Source of the DNA: Fasciolopsis buskii
Lineage: Eukaryota; Platyhelminthes; Trematoda; Plagiorchiida; Fasciolidae
DNA length: 64,000 nucleotides
Assembly: GCA_008360955.1 (NCBI GenBank)
Contig: LUCM01007323.1
Coordinates: forward strand, 95,922-159,921
Reading direction: 5' to 3'
Part shown: in pieces, positions 1 through 9,260 of the stretch
Numbering within the stretch: the stretch's first letter is position 1
Layout: the number at the start of each line of letters is the position of its first letter
The notes under the pieces: generated by a model
The model's database searches: none
What the model was told of the DNA's origin: nothing
The model's input: the letters and a program-made list of their open reading frames with translations, nothing else
Translations under genes and position numbers: made by a program

Positions 1-765
1 TTCGTGTTTCACTCACACAGCAGATATCAATCGAAAGTGAGTCCATCGTTAGAGCTAAATACGCCTGTTGGCCAGCCTGCGTGAGAATGCGAACATTGAA
101 TGAACCGAGATTCGGAGGTTGATGAGGCTTGAGAAAATGTGTGCTAGCAGACAAAAAACCACCTAATACACTATTCGAACAACGAACCGTAGTGAGTGTC
201 GGGCGTTATCAGCGGAGATACTATGGGTAGGCAGAGCGGGCAAAGAGATTGGCTTGGAGACAGAAGAGACAGGTTGAATAAGAGAGGGAACATCGAGCAA
301 TAGCATACTTATCACTACCCACCCCGCTCGATGCAATGGGCAGCGCGGTTCTGATTATCCTGCGCGACGACCGATGCAGTATGGAATTCTTTGTAGGCCT
401 GTAACTCATGGGGACTGATAGACGACTGCTGCTAGGGAGTCCAGCCACTAAGCAGAAGAACGATTGGGGTTCTCAACCAAAGCCTTTGGTTCTGATAAGA
501 ACCTGACCGCAAGGCAGCGGGGCATGGCTGAGTTGAAGCCCATCTACTTGGATCAATTATTCTGCCACTCGTTTTTCCGACTGAGCTGCCAACTCAGATC
601 AACTTCCGACTTGGAGGACCAGGAGACTACTTCGTAAGGCCTCCACCCATTGACCTTCCAGGCATGATTGGATCTTCGGCTTGAGATAAGCCATCCTGTA
701 TAGGTCGTTGGATTACGAAGGCACGCAGGCCGTCACACCGCGTGAAGTTGTAATCTCGTTGTGAT
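1..765 (-). mobile_element. RTE-like retrotransposon copy A, inverted 5' segment
   Basis: The reverse complement of this stretch matches the 5' part of copy B (1,805-2,569) and of copy C (11,845-12,575). Bases 1-719 match copy B without any length difference; I saw two substitutions, both near bases 318-328. From 720 to about 765 the similarity continues at a lower level, around the shared words TCACAACGAGA and TGTGACGGCCTGCGTG. The segment corresponds to the 5' untranslated region plus the first codons of the endonuclease frame, ending at the ACACGAA that follows the SET motif. The rest of this copy, if it exists, lies off the window's left edge. Copies A and B are arranged head to head with about 1.04 kb between them. 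No complete protein is encoded here. Confidence 0.85.
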
Positions 766-1804
766 GGCTTGCAACTAGCGTCACTTTCCAAAGGACTCTT
801 TTTCCATTACTATAGAACATATCTAGTTATCACTAGATCTAGCGCCGACGGTTGCTGTGCATCTCTAAATCTAGTTGCCTGTTTAACGTGCTGAGTCAGG
901 CCATGAATATGGAGCCATGCCAGGAACGCATCCCCAGTGGTATTTCTAGGTGCGCTTTGTCTCAGCTGACCTCAGCGATGGTAAGGTCTCCAGACGCAGC
1001 GAAACGTGACCTACTAACCAAGTTCTGTATCAGCGTCACCAGCGCAAAATCGTTCGCCTTGTCCGTTTGGGGGGGGGGGTGTTTGTAAATGCAAAATACC
1101 CCCATAGGCACCCTACTTACATGAAAGTAGCATGAGATGACCTGCACATTTGGAATAGGCATAATAAATGAGGCATACCATTGGCTATAATCCAAGCGCA
1201 CGAGTAATATAACCCCTCCCCCTTGTCGGCCGTCAACTCTACTTAGTCTATCATAGGTAAAACCCTCCGGAATGAAGACAGACTGGCCCTTTTACAGTCA
1301 CATTTCTGAGATAACTACAACCGTGGGTCCTTGTTATAATCCCACCCCACTTACTTTCCATACTGCAGGGGTCAGTATGTCAATAACTTAGTAAATTCTG
1401 CCTGGGCCTAACGCTTTTTTGTGTTTCCCTACTTACCACGTCCTCGCGTGCAGTTCACGAGGGATGCATCCGTTTTTTCTCCAGATACCTCAGCTGCAGG
1501 TTCTTGAACTTGACCTGACAAGCCAGTCTTATTCAATGACTCACGTGCCTTCCCCATCTCCTTATCCAGGCCCCGGTTACCGAAAAAGGACAATATCGTC
1601 CTAATTCTGGGAGTGGACTTGGTGTGCGCGCCTAGTTTTCTTCCCCTTCGCAGCGCTCCGTGTTGCCGTTTGAGCATTTCGGAGTGAGTGCATCAGCGTT
1701 TTCTTTGGTTTCCGCTACCGACCAATAACCTCGCCCATATCCGTCGTTGGTTGCCACTCCAGTAATGAGACTGGGCTTCTTACGCGTTCTCACGGATTAC
1801 GTCT
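766..1804. other. Spacer between inverted RTE copies A and B, no recognised gene
   Basis: About 1 kb of single-copy-looking DNA that would form the loop of the A/B inverted repeat. It contains a run of eleven G near 1,069-1,079 and several short open frames on both strands, none with a recognisable domain. I see no promoter, RNA gene or repeat that I can support. Confidence 0.5.
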
Positions 1805-2415
1805 GTCACAACGAGACTACACCTTGACGTGGTGTGACGGCCTGCGTGAATTCGTAATCCAACGACCTATACAGGATGGCTTATCTCAAGCCGAAGATCC
1901 AATCATGCCTGGAAGGTCAATGGGTGGAGGCCTTACGAAGTAGTCTCCTGGTCCTCCAAGTCGGAAGTTGATCTGAGTTGGCAGCTCAGTCGGAAAAACG
2001 AGTGGCAGAATAATTGATCCAAGTAGATGGGCTTCAACTCAGCCATGCCCCGCTGCCTTGCGGTCAGGTTCTTATCAGAACCAAAGGCTTTGGTTGAGAA
2101 CCCCAATCGTTCTTCTGCTTAGTGGCTGGACTCCCTAGCAGCAGTCGTCTATCAGTCCCCATGAGTTACAGGCCTACAAAGAATTCCATACTGCATCGGT
2201 CGTCGCGCAGGATAATCAGAACCGCGCTGCCCATTGCATCGAGCGAGGTGGGTAATGATAAGTATGCTATTGCTCGATGTTCCCTCTCTTATTCAACCTG
2301 TCTCTTCTGTCTCCAAGCCAATCTCTTTGCCCGCTCTGCCTACCCATAGTATCTCCGCTGATAACGCCCGACACTCACTACGGTTCGTTGTTCGAATAGT
2401 GTATTAGGTGGTTTT

Positions 2416-3708
2416 TTGTCTGCTAGCACACATTTTCTCAAGCCTCATCAACCTCCGAATCTCGGTTCATTCAATGTTCGCATTCTCACGCAGGCTGGCC
2501 AACAGGCGTATTTAGCTCTAACGATGGACTCACTTTCGATTGATATCTGCTGTGTGAGTGAAACACGAACTCAGAACTCGAGTAGAGTAATTCAGCTAAC
2601 TGCGCCAAACGTCTCGTCAAGATATTTTCTTCGCACTTCAGGAGACGAAGCAGCTCAAGCTGTGGGTCAACGTGGTGCAGGAATAGTCTTGAGCGAGAAG
2701 GCTGAAGCAGCCCTTTTAGACTGGATCCCAGTCAACAGTCGCTTGTGTGCCATGAGAATGCAGGGATCAGTCGGCGTCCGAAAGGATAGCAGTGTTAAGC
2801 GTAATTTATTTGTTATCTCGGCATACGCTCCCACAGACTGCAGCACTGATATGGAGAAAGACGAATTTTACGATAACTTCGTCACTCTTGTTCGGAAGAG
2901 CAAACGCTCTGACATTGTAGTGGTAGCAGGTGACTTTAATGCACAAGTTGGAAAACAGTGCATCGGAGTCCTGTTTAGGTGGGCGATGCGCCTTGCCTGC
3001 TTAGCGACGTGGCGTTCTAACTCGACAGGTACTTTGAGTCAGATTGACCATATCGCAGTTAGCTACCGTTGGCGCAGTTCTGTCCAAAACTGTCGATCAT
3101 ACTGGACCACTTACGTCGAATCGGACCATGGGTTAGTTTTAATGCGTTTTTCGCTGCAGCTGAGTGGCTATCGACGCAGGCCACAAATCCGATTGGCTGT
3201 CGAACGTTTGTCTGATTCGGCTGCTCGCAACAGCTACGAACAGAAACTGTCCGAGGAACTAAGAACTGCGACCAGTGGCAATGTAGACGATCGGTGGGAT
3301 CAAATTAAGCAGGCTATGCATTTGGCAGCAAATTTCGCCTGCGGTCCCAGATCTAGTGTACACCAAAAACACTGGATTTCTCAAATGTCGCTAATTCTAA
3401 TGGAGCAAAAACGCGAGCTGCCTAACTGCAAGGAAATGAATAAGATGCGTCGGCAGTTGCAGCGTCAGTTGACCATAAGCCTTAGGAATGACCGCGAAAG
3501 CTGGTGGGTTAAGGTAGCCGAAGAGATGGAAGTGGCGTCCGCTTCAGGTAACAGTCAAAGACTGTTTAAGCTTATACGCGACAGTGGTGGGCGGCGAACT
3601 TCGGTTAGTGAAGTCGTGTGCGATAAGAATGGAGAGCTCATCCATGGTAGGCAGGAAAGACTGGACCGTTGGGCGGAACATTTCAAGGATCAGTTTAACT
3701 GGCCATAA
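2416..3708 (+). pseudogene. RTE endonuclease domain (N-terminal part of EN-RT protein)
   Basis: The frame encodes the apurinic/apyrimidinic-type endonuclease that nicks target DNA for target-primed reverse transcription, followed by a basic linker. Visible motifs, numbered from the TTG at 2,416: FNVRIL at residues 19-24, the catalytic-type SETR at 48-51, SAYAPTD near 135, GDFNAQVG at 172-179 (nt 2,929) and SDHGLV at 236-241 (nt 3,121). The frame is open from 2,365, but no ATG precedes FNVRIL; the first ATG is at 2,524. Either the start codon was lost or initiation is not at AUG. Between the GDFN box and TWRS the protein is scrambled: comparison with copy C shows a 94-nt deletion near 2,999 offset by an upstream one-base shift, so the frame stays open. 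It ends at a TAA (3,706-3,708) where CAA (Gln) is expected, and the reading frame continues in register beyond it. Confidence 0.88.
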
Positions 3709-5469
3709 GCTATCGTAACTAGTCCGACGCCTGGAGCTGCAAATCCTTGGGAGGTGTCACTTGATCCCCCAACGGAAGTGGAAGTGGAGTCGAATATTCG
3801 GCTTCTGAAGAGGGGAAAAGCTGCCGGTCCCGATGAATTCCCCCCAGTTCTTTTCAAATTGGGTGGAGAGGTGCTGATGAAATCACTTACCTCCTTGCTT
3901 CGTGATATTTGGAACGAGGAGCGTATCCCGCTATCGTGGGGTGGGTCACTGAGTATACCCATCTTCAAGAAGGGTACACGGAGTGACTGCAGCAATCATC
4001 GTGGGATTAGTTTATTTCCGATAGTTACTAAGGTGTTAGCTTCGATAATTCTGCGCCGTTTGACACCGATTCGCGAGAGTAATATCCGCGAACAACAGCC
4101 CGGATTTCGGCCAGGTCGAGGTTGCATCGACCAGATATTCACTCTTCGCCAAATACTCGAAACGCGCCACATGCACTGCCGCCCTACGATCGTAGTCTTC
4201 CTCGACTTGGAAGGTGCTTTCGACTCCGTGGATCGACCGGCACTACTCAGTGCTCTCCACCGGAAGGGTATGCCAACGGAATTCGTGAACCTGTTGCGAG
4301 CATTGTACTCGCATACCTATGGTCGCGTTAGGGTATACGGTGAACTGTCACGTTCATTCGAAACAACCAGTGGCGTTCGATAAGGGTGTCCCATCTCTCC
4401 ATTCCTGTTCAACTTCGTCATGGACGAGGTGATGGAAGATGCTTTTGGAGATCTCCGGGACGTAGGAGTCGAACTGGGAAATGGAGGAAAGCTATGCGAC
4501 CTAGATTACGCAGACGACGTCATGTGCCTGTTCGAGTCTGCGGACCATGCACAACGGGCACTAGATAGACTGTCGAGATCGGTTGCTTGGTTCGGCATGT
4601 GCTTTGCACCTCCAAAGTGCAAAGTACTGTTACAGGACTGGATGACAGTTGTGCCGAACTTGATGCTGGATGGAGAGGAAATAACGACTGTGGACCGTTT
4701 CACCTACCTTGGTAGCTGCGTATCTAACGATGGTAGCTCGGGATTGGAGGTAAGTATGCGTATATCCAAGGCTCGTGTAGCTTACGCTGGATTGAAGCAC
4801 TTGTGGCGTCGGCCTGATATTTCACTGAAGTTGAAAGGTCGTGTGTACTGTGCTGCAGTGCGTTCAGTTCTGTTGTACGGTTGCGAGACGTGGAGTATGC
4901 GTGTGGGCGATGTTCGTCGGTTGGAGGTTTTTGACCACCGATGTTTACGTAGTATGGCTAGGATTGGATGGAGTGATCGGGTGAGTAATATTGAAGTTAG
5001 GAATCTGGTATTGGGTGGCACTTCTGAGAATAGCCTGTTTCAGCGTATGAAACTCAGTAGACTATGTTGATTGGGTCACGTGTTGCGTATGACGAACACT
5101 CTTCTACCATACCGTGCTCTATTTTGCGTTCCTCCTAAGGAATGGAAGAAGCTATGTGGAGGCCAACAGATGACGTGGCAACATGGGATGAGAAAATGTA
5201 CAGCGAACTTAGGTGAAGTAGGTGTCTCACGCCTTCGTGGTTGGGGTCCGAAAGACTCGTCGACTTGCTGGCTGGAGACACTGAAGGATATGGCACTGAA
5301 CCGTGAAGTGGCGATCGTGCTCATTTTCTATCGAATTAGAATGATTGAAAACACGTGCGTTTGTACAGTTAGGCTATTTTCCGTGTGGTGGCCGCAGCAG
5401 TATCTTATCTTTTCCCGCCTGTGTAGGTCCACTCCCTGTTCCCGTTGGATATTCACTCTTTTTATATAA
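3709..5469 (+). pseudogene. RTE reverse transcriptase domain (C-terminal part of EN-RT protein)
   Basis: This is the same frame as the endonuclease upstream. It encodes the RNA-dependent DNA polymerase. Order of motifs: KAAGPDEFP (fingers, near 3,817), PGFRPGRGCIDQI near 4,100, FLDLEGAFDSVD (palm motif A, near 4,200), GVR-stop-GCPISPFLFN (motif B, near 4,374), YADD (motif C, 4,507-4,518), FTYLGSCVSNDGS near 4,702, then LLYGCETW near 4,870 and LGHVLRM near 5,071, which are typical of the RTE C-terminus. Two nonsense codons interrupt it: TAA at 4,381-4,383, exactly where the invariant Gln of motif B is expected, and TGA at 5,068-5,070, where a Trp codon is expected. The catalytic aspartates are present. 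The frame closes with TAA at 5,467. Few lesions in about 3 kb suggest a young copy. Confidence 0.9.
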
Positions 5470-5535
5470 ACGTGTAACTCTGGGGAACGGCAGCGGTCAG
5501 TGAGGCTTGCCTTGCTGTTTAACGCTGAACGGTGA

Positions 5536-6534
5536 TCACGGCTTACGTCGTCCCTCGGTACTGTTTGGACAGATTGGTTTCGTTTACCCCCAGACACTGT
5601 TCTCTTTGGCGTCGAATAGCTAATGGGTCCAATCGTCTACTTGGATAAGCACAACACCGGAGTTTTGAGATCCTGCACCCCTGCAGCAAGTTTTGTTTTA
5701 CACGTCACCCTACTGGCACTGAAGGGCTCGTCCGGAGTAATTGGTATGCGGCCTCCCGTGTTGTGCTCTATGGGTGTCGCTTATCCTAGGAGCAGATCTG
5801 TTGTGGGTGCTGTTAAACACTGTTGGGAGGGATCGAGGATGCCGCGCATCCCCAGCCCCTTCTGGGTACCAATTTTGCGGAATTTCACATATCTAGGGCA
5901 CGTAGGGAGCCCGGCTAGCCTCAGAATGTCGGTGACTTGGCTGTGAACCGACTCTCTCCCAGCTTGAGTTATCACTGGCTTTGCACGATTGTGTAGTAGC
6001 AACTTTCCACTTTTCGTCAATAATTCGGTTTTCATCTGTTTCAGATGGCTATCTAGCTGCTCGATCCGCATGTTGAGAACGTCTCACCTGGCTTCACTTT
6101 GTTCTGCTGGGGCCTTTCCCTCGCCGGCTCTTATTTTCGAAACATTCTCACTGCTCTTCCTGCTCTCCTGACCCTCTCAGCGAGTTTTGTCGGGGTTTTC
6201 TTCTGCGGTGACTCCCTAACCTGGCTGCATCCTAGTAGCTTCTTAGAGTCTAGAGAGCCACGAAGTCGTCTGCATCCCTAGGCAAAAGCAACACATCGAG
6301 CATAAAACCATTTCAGGGATGTATGTTCTACGTGCAGCTCATAATTCTTTGACAAAGCAGAGCACTTTTGGTGGTGCCACTGTCTACATCTTCCGCGCTG
6401 GATGTCATCCTATACTTCCTTTACACAATTACTCGTCCCACTAATGTTCGTATTGAAATCTTCGTCAATAGGAAAAGTGCACTTCAACGTGTTGGGCCAG
6501 CAACCGTAAAAGTTAAGACAGTTTGTACAGGAGA
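5536..6534. other. About 1 kb flanking copy B; possible ORF1 remnant on minus strand
   Basis: The only coding-like signal is a 96-codon minus-strand frame at 5,781-6,071. It begins with a short heptad-like stretch and later reads VTDILRLAGLP and RKIGTQKG, loosely reminiscent of CR1-type ORF1 proteins (a linker followed by an Arg-rich, Gly-containing motif). The match is weak and could be chance. The remainder of the interval shows short open frames without recognisable domains. Confidence 0.2.
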
Positions 6535-6565
6535 GTAGATCAGGTCAGATCAGAGCAGATCACAG
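6535..6565. repeat. GATCAG-rich short tandem tail
   Basis: The text is an irregular tandem of GATCAG/GGTCAGATCAG words. It lies about 320 bp beyond the C-terminal RT end of CR1-like element 1, on the side where its 3' end should be. A similar AGATCAGGTTAGG word lies at about 20,498-20,512, beyond CR1-like element 3. CR1 and L2 elements usually end in a short tandem repeat, so this may be their 3' terminus. Confidence 0.4.
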
Positions 6566-6889
6566 GACTTGCGGTTTTAGCCAAAAACGACAGCCGTGTC
6601 TTCCTCGAATGAGCTTTAGTATACCTCCACGATTTGACCACAAAGTTTCCACTCTTAGGTTTTGAAATCAATTTTGGAGGGCACCTCAGGGTCGCCTTCG
6701 AAATAACAGAGACTGAAAACTTGGAGGTAAAAACAGTACGGAAACCAACTGGAAAGAAGCAATGGTAACAACCATCCTATCATTGGGAACTAATAATGAA
6801 TTAGAAACAAAATGGAAATGTAATGCTGAAGGAAGTACAGAGTAGCGCTTTGTATTTTGGGGAAGAACAAGTGTGATAGAGAAAACGAT

Positions 6890-7180
6890 CCCAATTAAGT
6901 TTGGGGAACAACCTAGGCCATGCCTTGTCTAACCAGGCCTTAAACTGCGCATCAATCAATTCATAAATCCGAGCTTGGACAGCAGCAGCTTGCAGTTAAC
7001 CGAGTCGAAGGCCTTCTAAAAATCCAGGTAGCACATTTCGACTGGATCCCCTTGTCCACTCTAGTGATCACATCATTCAAGAATGACGGCAGATTTGTCA
7101 GACACTATTTGTCACTGACAAAACCGTGCTGATTCTGGCTAAGTAACTTGATCCTGATTAGGTGCACTTGTGGGGTTCGG
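6890..7180 (-). pseudogene. CR1-like reverse transcriptase remnant with internal deletion
   Basis: The minus strand reads LNDVITRVDKG, then EMCYLDF, a TAG stop (7,016-7,018), KAFDSVN and KLLLSKLG. This is the beginning of the RT palm with motif A. The text then passes within about 15 residues to AQFKAWLDKAW, the C-terminal end of CR1-type ORF2, as also seen at about 20,940 (VVQFKARLDLAW). Motifs B and C (the YADD box) are therefore missing, which implies an internal deletion of several hundred bases. Non-functional. Confidence 0.65.
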
Positions 7181-7189
7181 GATACTATC

Positions 7190-8463
7190 TGGGACGGTGC
7201 CGCTGTCTTGAATTAATTTAGAAGGGCTCTTAATTTCTGTTCTATTGCTACGGCTTGGTTTCCGGTCTCGGTGTGAACATCATCCACGGTGGTCTCCAGT
7301 TTCCCGTTAGATTGGGCATAGTTATTGTAGGCCTTCGGGTTCCGTTTTGCGTTCTGCGCTAAGCGTAACTCATATTGAGCCTAGTACCTTCTGAGTCGTA
7401 CGCTCTACCTCACCGGCTTCTATGTACTGCATGTGCTCTTGGTGCTCCTGGCATGCCTGTTTTCCTGCTGCTGTGCTTTTCTGACCGCCACTTCCACCAG
7501 GGTAGATTTTCTCTTCGACGTACCTTTTAAAACGAGGCAACCTCTCCCGTTGAAGTCACCAGCTTGTGGGTGATGTGCTCCCAAACACGATGATGTCATC
7601 GCTGTCAGTGTGCATTGTAAGACAGCAGCCCTAAGGAACAAAGCTCCCCATTGACGTTCTTATGCGACCTTCTCCACTTATCCAGAGGCCTATTACTTTC
7701 CGTCCCGTATCTGAACCGGATCATTCCGGTCAACTGGTTCCGCTACCCTCAAGTTAGTTTCGTTCGACTTAAACTTCGGGACTGCCAGATCCAAAGCGAA
7801 GGGTGTGATCACTTCTCCACCTGGATGATCGGCGGATGTACTGCACGAGGGCTCTCCAGTGAATAAGACCGAGCATTTCGCGCCCGAAGGTTGCCTCCCT
7901 AGTCCATCCCACCTCCCATTCAATCTCGGGGATACTAAGGCTCCCCCCGCCAGCTGCACTTCTTCCCATGTCATGATACTTCTCCGCAGATAGTCGAGAA
8001 GTCGTTCAGTTTCCCCTGCTTGTGCTGTCGGGCTCCGGCAAACACACGGAACGTTAACTTCCTATCTTATTAAGATACCTACTGCTGAAAACAACTGAGT
8101 GCAGAGGAATTTAGAGCAGGTCCCTTGGAGTTGCTGACAATGGTGCGCAATTAGTTGTGTAAATCCAACTACCATTCTGCCATTTTCCGTATTGTCGGTA
8201 GATGTGGTAGCCCTTTAGGCATAATAGCTCCGCCTTGACACTGTCATCAAGCCGTTTGTCAGTGAGGTGCAATCGGCGTCATTTGCCTCCTTACAAATTT
8301 CAGCCCATTTGTTCCTCACACTGCAGATATCACTGTAAAAGATGTCCATCTCTGCCCCCAGCTTACCGCTCCTCTTAGGAATCGTTGATCCCATACGCTC
8401 GAGCCCGATACCTGAGTGCAGTTCCCGTTTTTTGTTTTGTTGTTTGTGAGGTTGACCGACCAC
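7190..8463 (-). pseudogene. CR1-like endonuclease and linker remnant
   Basis: These are broken pieces of the apurinic-type endonuclease of CR1-like element 1. The N-terminus (SVRNKWAEI, about 8,300) corresponds to the usual N-x-R-S-I-R-N-K word. SDHTLRF at 7,795-7,813 corresponds to the terminal SDH catalytic box. Downstream at about 7,300-7,400 the word YELRLAQNAKRNPKAY matches the conserved linker ahead of the RT. The central part, including any GDFN box in the right order, is not recognisable. A GDFNGRG word at about 7,550 lies after the SDH box and is probably a coincidence. Several frame changes are needed to read the domain. Confidence 0.5.
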
Positions 8464-8879
8464 TGGTTGTATTCCCGTGTAGTTTCATACTAAAGGTAGC
8501 CCCTGGAGGTCACTAGAATCCTTGGCGTTCCCTGTCTGATGACCACCTGCTCGTGTTAAGGGTTGGGAGTGACGTTTGCTCGCTCAAATTACTAATCTGC
8601 CTTCTACCTCTGATGGGACTCTTTGGTTGAAGTCAGCCATCAGGCTCGATCCGCATCCTTTGGTCAGCGGTCAGGAGGATTTTCTCGGCCTGGGACCAAG
8701 AAAATTTCTCAGTGTACAGGTTTTCCCTATTTTACGAGAAGTGGTCGGGTGTAGTCATGATCACACCCCGAGTCGGGTCTTCACTTCTCCAGTCGAAATA
8801 TTCTTCATCAGAGCATGAGCCGGCATCCCGACCCGACTTACTAGGACGACTATCTTCTGGCCCAAATCTCTCTTCCCCT

Positions 8880-9060
8880 AAGCAAACTCACTTCAATGAG
8901 ATTCAGCTAAGCCTTTCATGACTACGTTTCTCTGGGGGCGTAGTGCCAGCTCAACACTGGCTTCTAGCCGCTTGAGTGAGTTCGTAAGTTCTTGCATTGC
9001 TTCTCGGAGTGGCTGGAACTTGGAGCTGTACTGGGTTATGCTAAGACAAGCGACCATTGC
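8880..9060 (-). pseudogene. CR1-like ORF1 (nucleic-acid chaperone) remnant
   Basis: The minus-strand frame reads a short amphipathic segment (LREAMQELTNSLKRLE) followed about ten residues later by RNVVMKGLAES. A coiled coil followed by a basic N-V-V-x-x-G-L-x-E-S word is the layout of ORF1 proteins of several CR1/L2 elements, which bind element RNA. The frame stops soon after. It lies just upstream, in element orientation, of the endonuclease start at 8,350, which supports the reading. Only about 40 residues are readable. Confidence 0.4.
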
Positions 9061-9260
9061 CACAAACTTAGTATCCCCTCTGACTTCCTGTGGCGCTTGA
9101 GAGGGAAAGGTATTGTAATTGGCTTTGCGCCTGAGTCTGATGGAGCTGTTTCATTGGTTATCGATAGTTGTTCGACGCCGGACCGAGCCATACAAATCAC
9201 GATCAAGAGACAGGCGTGGATGGAACCCGAGCTTGCCAGACAGCGAACCAGTGTAGAACG

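Larger units (their letters stand above)
1805..5535 (+). mobile_element. RTE-clade non-LTR retrotransposon, copy B, nearly full length
   Basis: This is the most complete mobile element in the window. It has a 5' untranslated region of about 0.55 kb, one long endonuclease plus reverse transcriptase frame (about 2,365-5,469) and a short 3' tail. The 5' boundary is set by where similarity to inverted copy A starts (TCACAACGAGA). The 3' boundary is set by where similarity to copy D stops, just after the shared TTGCTGTTTAACG word near 5,520. No poly(A) tract is visible at the 3' end, which is normal for RTE elements. An apurinic-type endonuclease ahead of an RT with a YADD box, an LYGCETW-like C-terminal word and no CCHC knuckle fit the RTE/BovB clade. 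Three nonsense codons and a 94-nt deletion make it non-autonomous as read. Confidence 0.9.
6535..9260 (-). mobile_element. CR1-like LINE remnant 1, heavily decayed
   Basis: Read on the minus strand from high to low coordinates, fragments appear in the order expected for a CR1-clade element: a coiled-coil and NVVMKGLAES word (ORF1-like, about 8,880-9,060), a SVRNKWAEI word (start of endonuclease, about 8,215-8,350), an SDH box (7,805-7,813), the KRNPKAY linker word between endonuclease and polymerase (about 7,330), then an RT palm fragment with YLDF-stop-KAFDSV (about 7,000-7,032). The RT runs directly into an AQFKAWLDKAW word near 6,910-6,950, normally the extreme C-terminus, so most of the palm and thumb is deleted. 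A GATCAG-rich tail at 6,535-6,565 may mark the 3' end. Many stops and frameshifts occur throughout. The 5' boundary is a guess. Confidence 0.65.

Noticed and set aside
1069..1079. G-run as a G-quadruplex
   Set aside because: A single run of eleven G without further G tracts nearby; it is more likely a homopolymer or an assembly length error.
2122..2349. A 75-codon frame found in all three RTE copies (also 221-448 minus and 12,128-12,355 plus)
   Set aside because: Its conservation reflects identity of the surrounding 719-bp block, including clearly non-coding parts. It begins with GTG, and it shows no relation to known RTE ORF1 proteins.
7420..7641. GDFNGRG word as an endonuclease catalytic box
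   Set aside because: It lies downstream of the SDH box in element orientation, the wrong order for an apurinic-type endonuclease, so it is probably coincidental.
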